Of a stretch of DNA of 13,884 bases, positions 1 through 7,425 are shown in pieces. The DNA lies in the NCBI GenBank assembly GCA_026770585.1, contig MU646595.1:136025-149908 (forward strand), written 5' to 3'. The stretch's first letter is position 1, and each line of letters starts with the position of its first letter. Source of the stretch: Baffinella frigidus. Lineage: Eukaryota > Cryptophyceae > Cryptomonadales > Baffinellaceae. A program made the translations under genes and the position numbers. Under the pieces are notes generated by a model. It saw nothing but the letters and a program-made list of their open reading frames with translations, was not told the origin of the DNA and did no database searches.

Positions 1-338
1 CACCCTACACCCTACACCCTACACCCTACACCCTACACCCTACACCCTACACCCTACACCCTACAACCACCAAGCCCGCCGCTGGTAACCCCTCAACCAT
101 CAACCCTCAACCTTGAACCTTAAACCCTAAACACTAATCTCTACACCCCGCACCCTACACCCTACATCCTACACCATACATCCCAAAACACTCAACCCTA
201 CACTCGTATCCCTGATCCCTGATCTCTGATCTCTGTTCCCGGATCCCCCATCCCTCATCCCTCATCCCTCATCCCGGATCCCTGATCACTGATCCCTCAT
301 CCCGCATCCATCATCCTCATCCTTCATCCCTCAACCAG
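1..338. repeat. Telomere-like array and decayed CCCTAAA-type repeats (probable intron of gene 1)
   Basis: Bases 1-63 are a regular 7-bp array of CCCTACA, a one-base variant of the plant-type telomere unit CCCTAAA. It decays into AACCCTCAACC-like units, and between about 205 and 325 into a different 7-8-bp family (TCCCTGA/TCCCTCA). No exon was recognised here. Because an exon with an AG acceptor starts at 339, the simplest reading is the 3' part of an intron of gene 1. A genuine subtelomere or contig end cannot be excluded, since the array is cut by the window edge. Confidence 0.7.
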
Positions 339-2672
339 GCACAGGGACGTGCAGCGCATGCCCCGCGGCAACGTACTCAGGTGTCGAGGCGCACGCATCC
401 GCATGCACGTATGCACCCTACACCCGAAACCCGAAACCCAAAACCTGAAACCCGAAATCCGAAACTCTAAAACCTAAACCCCAAAACCCAAACCCCAAAA
501 CCCAAACCCCAAACCCCAAACCCCAAACCCCAAACCCCAAACCCCAAACCCCAAACCCCAAACCCCAAACCCCAAACCCCAAACCCGAATCCAGGGTGTG
601 CCCTGCCGCGACGTCGTCGCCGGGGGGGAGCGTTGCCGTCGCCGCGTGCACGTGCGTTCCCTACCCTAGACAGAGAGGGGGGGTTTTGCTGACACTCGAG
701 CGAATGCTGTCTATTTCCCCGCACTTCGAACAACCTAAATGACCGTAAGAACCAGAACCCGAAAACCCCGAACGGATGCATGCGTCCTTCACACCCCAAA
801 CCCCAAACGACACCCGCAGGTGCCTCCCCGGCTACACGGGGGCAGATGGCGTGGCCTGCTCTGCCTGCCCCGCGGGCACGTGGAAGGCTGCTGCTGGCTC
901 GGGGGTACACCCTAAACCCTAAATCCGAAACCCTAAAACCTGAACCCTGCACCTTGAACCCTAAACCCTCAACTCCAAACACCAAACACCAAACACCAAA
1001 CACCAAAAACCAAATACCAAACACCAAACACCAAACACCAAACACCAAACCCCAAACCCCAAACCCCGAACCCCAAACCCAAACCCCAAACCCCAAACCC
1101 TACACTTTAAACATCAAACCAGCCAACCTAAACCCTGAACCCCAAACCCCAAACCCCAAACCAGGGTTGCACGGCATGCGGGGCGGACCGCTACTCGGCA
1201 GGGGTGGCGCGCACAGGGGTGGATGAGTGCAGTGAGTGCGCGGCACACGCCTCGGCCCCGCCGTCCAGCGACAACAAGACGGTCTGCCCCGAAACCCGGA
1301 ACCCGGAACACTGAATCCGAAACCACGATCCCTCACTCCTCACTCCTCACCCGTCACCCCCCACCCCTCAAGTCGGAGCCCAAACCCCGGAACGCTGAAC
1401 CCGGAACCTAGACAGGACGTGCACAGCCTCGAACAACCCCCCACATCCTCCACCCCCTCCCCCCCCCACACACCCTGGCACACCCTCTGACACCCTTCCA
1501 CAACACAGGACTGCGTGTGCGACGACGCCTACTTCGGTCCGCTCGGTGGTAAACCCCAAGCCCTAGACCTAAACACCAACACCCTCAACCCTAACACCCC
1601 AACACTCCAACACCCCAACACCCTAACACACTCACACACTAACACACTAATACCCTCAACCTTCAACCCGAAACTCGAAACCCTAAACCCTCAAACCTAA
1701 AAACTGAACCCTACACCAGGGCCGTGCGCCCTCTGCCTCCAGAACCAGTGGTGCCAAGGTACACTCCAAACCCCAAACCCAAACCCCAAACCCCAAACCC
1801 CAAACCCAAACCCCAAACCCAAAACCCAAACCCAAAACCCAAAACTCCAAACCCCGAGCCCAACACTATAAGGGTTTATCGCTTCCACAGCGATCCGGGA
1901 AAGTCATTGACGAGGGGTCGGGAATCAGGCTCGGGGGGGCAGAAATCCCTAACCGCTAAAACCCGGATCCGCAGGTGGCGCGACGTTCAACTGCCCGCAG
2001 TCATCCACGTCCCCAGCGGGGTCCTCCGACCTCCTCCACTGCAAGTACTGCCCCCGAAACCCTAAACCATGAACCCTACACCCTAAATCCTACACCCTAA
2101 ACCCCAAAACCCTGAACAATAAACCCTGTACACCACACACCAAACACCCAACACCAAACACCAAACACCAAACACCAAACACCAAACACCAAACCCCAAA
2201 CCCTGAAAACCAGGTGCTTCCCGGGCTTCATCGGCGCCCCTGGGGGGCCCTGCCAGACGTGCGCCCTCGATCAGTACTGCCCCTTCACCCTGACCCCTGA
2301 AACCTGAACCATAAACCCAAAATACACCCTAGTCTGTGTATGATTCCGAGCTGTGCTTTCACCCTGAAACCTGAACCCCAAACCATCAACCCTGAATGCA
2401 CCCTAGTCTGTGTATGATTCCGAGCGGCCCCTCCACTTTTTCCCCAGAACCCGGTACCCTGAACTTGGGGTCATACCCTACACCCATATACCCTAAATAA
2501 AACCGTTTGGTATATCCTAAAAAAAAACGTTTGGGTGTATACTCTAAACCCTGTGGGTTCATGTCCTCAACCCAACACCCCGAAACAGGTACTGCCCTGG
2601 CGGGGACGAGGAGATCTCCTGCCCCGCGCTCACTTTCTCGCTCGGCGGGAGCGACGTTGTCACGGACTGCAC
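339..2672 (+). CDS. Gene 1 exons 1-9: first Cys-rich modules of the ectodomain
   Basis: These nine exons encode repeated Cys-rich modules: CSACPAAT (exon 1), SSPGGSVAVAAC (exon 2), CLPGYTGADGVACSACPAGT (exon 3), DECSECAAHASAPPSSDN (exon 4), DCVCDDAYFGPLG (exon 5), PCALCLQNQWCQ (exon 6), CPQSSTSPAGSSDLLHCK (exon 7), CFPGFIGAPGGPCQTC (exon 8) and QYCPGGDEEISC (exon 9). The spacing (CxxC, then GxYxxG and CPxxSxSPxGS) is typical of ephrin-receptor-like/GCC2_GCC3 and TNFR-like extracellular repeats. Junction phases are 2, 2, 0, 0, 1, 1, 2, 2, 2. For exon 1 the donor GTACTC at 373 gives the phase exon 2 needs; the alternative donor at 381 keeps the usual YS residues but breaks the phase, so exon 1's end, or a missing microexon, is unresolved. 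Confidence 0.75.
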
Positions 2673-2685
2673 GTGAGCCTACACC

Positions 2686-2724
<39 letters not shown>

Positions 2725-5700
2725 GGAGAGAGAGAGGGAGGGAGAGAGAGAGGGAGGGAGGGAGAGAGAGCGAGAGCGACGTTATCGCGGACTGCAAATG
2801 AGTCTAAAACTAAATCCCTGGACCCGAAACCCCGAAACGAGAGAGGTGCTTACCCTCAACCCGAAAACCGAGACCCGAAACCCGAAACCCGAAACCCAAA
2901 CCACGAAACCCGAAACCCTAAATACCCGAAACCTCAAACCGAATCCCGAAATCCGAACCCGCAGGTGCCTCCCCGGGTACAAGGGCGCCGCCGGCGGGCC
3001 GTGCTCCGAGTGCCAGACGGGTCAGTACTGCTCTGGCGGAAAGGTGATTCCTGAACCCTGCGGAAAGGGGTCCAGGACTGGACGCTTTTTCGGCCACCGG
3101 GAGCCGAATCCCTGAACGCAAAACCAGGGTGACCCGAGACCCTGTCGAGAACCTGGAGAGACCCTGAAGAGACCATGAAGAGACCCTGAACAAAGACCCT
3201 GAAGAGACCACGCTCAGACCCTGAACAGAGACCTGGAACAGAGACCTGGAACAGACCCTGAACAGACCCTGAACAGACCCTGAACAGACCCTGAACAGAG
3301 ACCCTGAAACCAAACCCCGGAGCCAGGCAACAGTCTGCCCGCTCAACGCAAACTCGCCGTCGGGTAGCGTGGAAATTACAAGCTGCCAGTGCCGCCCCGG
3401 GTAACCCAAATCCTAGACCTTACGCCCATATCCCAAACCCTAGACCTTAAACACTGCACCCCACACCCTACACCCAAATCTCCGAACCCCAAATCCCAAA
3501 CCCCACACATAAACAAACAGACACCAAAAACAACTCGGGACCCTGAACCCTGAACCATAACCGCTCTCCCTCTGTCAGGTACTACGGGGCGAACGGGGAC
3601 GCGTGCGCCCCGTGTCCCGCGAACTGGTACTGCATCGGCGGCAACGCCTCTGCTGCCTGCCCCGCACACGCCGGATCCCCGGTAACCCCGAAACCTCATA
3701 TGTAATAAATTTCGGTGACAGAAACCCTTTCTAGAAAGCTTCATTTGAGATTGAACACGGATGTTGCGGGAGCACGACCCTTCATACCCGAAACCCGGAA
3801 CCTGGAACCCGCAACCCGAAACCCGCAACCCAGAACCCGCGACCCAGAACCCGCAACCTGGAACCAGCAACCCAGAACCCGCAACCGCATCTTCCTGTAA
3901 AGCAACTCTCTCCAAATAGGAAACACGAACAACGAAAAACGAAAGGCTAACTCCGAAACGCGAACGCAGGCCCGCTCAGCGGAGTGGGATGCGTGCACGT
4001 GCCTCAAGGGCTGGTACGCAACCGGCTTCTCGTGCACCAAGTGCGATGCTGGTAACCCCCACGTCCCAAGCCTTTCTGTAGGGTGTAATTTGCTATCTAA
4101 CTATCTTAAGAGTGGATTGTTTTACGGCTTTTCGTGCACGAAGTGCGATGCTGGTAACCCCCACGCCCGACGCCCTGGGAACGTGCCTCGCACATCAACC
4201 ATCGTATTAACACACATCTCTTTTGAATGATGCATCGACACCTGCAATGCTGGTAATCCCAACGCCCCACGCCCTGCACTCTCTCCCAGATCAAAAAGTG
4301 ACACACGCTTCTCTCGCGTATCAATCAATGAACAAACGCACCTCCCATATTCCATAATACCACGCCTCTCTCCCGCACCGAAAGCTCCTTTTGCTTCCCG
4401 AAACCCGAAACCATCGCAGTGGTATCCATGTATTAACAACCCGCGTGCTTGAGCCTTCAACTTTTTGGCAACTATCTAAAGGGAGGAAATGGCAATCTAA
4501 CTCACGACCCCCCCTCATCCAGGGTCCTTCTGTTTTGCGGGCGGCAAGTACGCGTGCCCGCCGCAGCTCCCCAACTCCCCCGCTGGCGCCGGGACCCTCT
4601 CGGAGTGCACGTACTCCCCACACCCTCCCCACACCCACTCGCGCTCTCTCTCTCGCGCGCGAGCGCGCGCTCTCTCTCTCTCTCTCTCTCTGTATCTATC
4701 TATTTCTCGCTCTCTCTCTAGCTCCCCAACTCCCCCGCTGGCGCCGGGACCCTCTCGGAGTGCACGTACTCCCCACACCCGAAATTCGAAATGATTGGAG
4801 GAGCGTCTCGGTGTGCGTCAACCGTGAACCCCGAACTCTGAACCCTACACCCCAAACCCCTAAACCCTAAACCCTAAACCCAAACACCAAACACCACATA
4901 TCAAAACATCAAACACCCCCAAAAAAAAAACCAAACACTAAACACCAAAACACAAAACACAAAACCAAATCTCCAAACCCTAAACGGCACCCGGAAGCAG
5001 GCTGCCGAATGCGGTGGCTCAGGAGGCGGAGGCGCCATCGACGACGCCTGTCTCTGAGGAGGACCGCCGCGCGGTAACCCCAACCTCTCTCTATATATAT
5101 CTCTCTCGCTCTCTCTTTTTTTTGCTCCCTCTCTCTCGCCGCGCGGTAACACCAACCCCGGAAAGACGCTGCTAAATAACCATTTGCACTTCCGGAACCC
5201 GGAACGATTAACCCTTTGCAAGCCCGCAACCCGCGACCCGCAACCCACAACCCGCGAACCCCGGAAGCCGGAACCGGCAAGTCGACACTCGAACCTGAAA
5301 CCCGGCAACCGGAACCCGAACTTGAAACCCGAACCCGAAACCCGGATCCGGAACTTGAAAGTCGGCCCCCGAAACAGGTGGACCTGTTGTGTTCCAAGCA
5401 GGAGTGCGCGTCCGGGAACTTCCGCGCGCCGTGCGTGTCGGGCCAGGCTCTGTGCGGCACGTGCAAAGGTACCTACCCGAAACCAAAAACCCGAAACCCG
5501 GAATTTGGAGTAGCTACCCGATACCTGAAACCCGGAACTCGGAACCCAGAACCCGGAACCCGGAACCCAACACCAGCAAGGCTAGGGAGTAATGAAGAGT
5601 GACCCCTGCAGGATGGGTTCCAAAGTCCGCCTATGGTGGGAGTTACAAGAACCGAAAGGACCTAGGTCCTCTACTTCAGTTGAGGGTTGAGGGTTTAGGG

Positions 5701-7377
5701 TTGAGGGTTTAGATTTGTTTTAGTTGGAGCCCTGTTCAGAATCAAATGAGACTTCCTCTTGAACCGAAAGGACCTAACCCTCCCCCTCCTGCGGAACAGG
5801 CCTGCCGACACACGCGCACTTCACCACGCCCGGATCGCCCTTTGATTCCGACAACTGCATCTGGGCGTGCAACTCCGGGTACCTCCCCCCTCCTCTCTCT
5901 GTCTCTCTCTCTCTCTCCCTCCCTCCCTCCCTCCCCCTCTCTCTCTCTCTTGCTCTCTGACTCTTGGCGTGTAACTCCAGGTACACAACCTTACATAAAC
6001 CCTAAACCCTAAACCCTGCACTCTAAATCCTAAATCCTAAACCCTAAACCCTAAACCATAAATCGTAAGCCATAAGCCACAAACCATAAACCATAAACGC
6101 TCGCAGGTACGGGGTGGTGTCGTCGGGCGTCTGCACGCTCCTCCCGACCACCAAGGTCGCACCCTCGTCCTCAAACGCGAAACACGAAACACCAAACATG
6201 AGACCTGGAACCCTCGTCCCGAAACGCGAAACCCGAAACCCGGAACCCAGAACCTGCGACCCGGAACCCGAGACCTCAAACCAGGTCTCACCCTAGTCCC
6301 AAAACGCTCAACCCAAAACCCGTGATCCACCCTCATCGCATCCCCGGAAACCTGACCCTTAAATTATAAACCCGAAACTTCAAACCCTAAACCTCAAACC
6401 CTAAAACCTAAACCCTAAACCCCAAACCCCTAAACCCCAAAACCTTCAACCTAAAGCAGGTGGTTGCCATCACGACGACGCTCCAAATGACCGCGGTACA
6501 CCAAATCCCAAATCACAAATCACAAAACCCTACCACTAAACCCCAAACCCAAAACCCAAAACCCAAAACCCAAAACACAAAACCCAAACCCCAAACCCCT
6601 AACCCATAACCCCCAACCCCAAACCCCAAATCCAACAACCAAAGCTCCAAATCAAAAATAGAAATAAAAATAAAAATAAAAAATAACACCCCAAAAATCT
6701 CACTCTCAAACCCGAACATCTCAGGCGGAGTTTGAGAACATCAAGGGGGACTTCATCGCGGCGATCGCGGTGAAAATGGGGGTTGACGTCGAAGCGGTCG
6801 TCATCACTAAGGTTACCCCTACCCCCGAAACCAAAACCCTAAACCCTAAACCTTGATCCCTAGACCTTGATACCTACACTTTATTTCCTGAACCCTAAAC
6901 CCCAAACAGGTCGTCATCACGAAGGTAGCCCGAAAACAAAAGCCCTAAACCTGGATCCCCAAGCCCTAAACCCCAAACACTAAACCCTAAACCCTAAACC
7001 CGGAACCCGAAACCCTAAACCCGAATCCCTAAACCTTAAACCCCACACCCTCACTCACCCCTCATCCCTAAACCCAAAGCCCAAAACCCAAAACCCAAAC
7101 CCTAAACCCTGAGCCCTGATTCCTAAACCCGACACACGAAATCCTCAAGGTGACGGAGACCTTAGTCCGGCGGCGCATGCTCCTCGCATCCTCATCGGTA
7201 GACGTGGACTTCACGGTGACAGGGATCGCGTCGTCACCGGGGGATGCATGTGCGGGGTTCGATCCCTCTTCGATCGGCCTTGGGGTTACTGCTTCTGTCA
7301 AGTCGTGCGTCGACGACTCTCCCGAGGCATGAAACCCGAAACCTGAACCCTCAACCCTCTACTCTCAACACTCAACC

Positions 7378-7425
<48 letters not shown>

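Noticed and set aside
420-594. Regular short repeats as a CRISPR array
   Set aside because: The units are 7 bp with no spacers, and the context is eukaryotic.
467-1096. Long minus-strand open frame with Gly/Phe/Val/Trp periodicity
   Set aside because: It is the translation of the CCCAAAC-type repeats in introns 1-3; a 7-bp unit without stops gives such peptides in any frame.
780-1226. Plus-strand open frame rich in Pro/Asn/Thr (KPQTPNPK-like)
   Set aside because: It is repeat-derived intron sequence read through exon 3 in the wrong frame; the Cys-rich frame is the coding one.
2535-2801. Open frame with alternating Arg/Glu
   Set aside because: It is the GA microsatellite in translation.
7150-7332. 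Stop at 7330-7332 as the end of gene 1
   Set aside because: Two phase-0 donors precede it, and the transmembrane and tail exons follow in the right phase. A short secreted isoform by intron retention remains possible.
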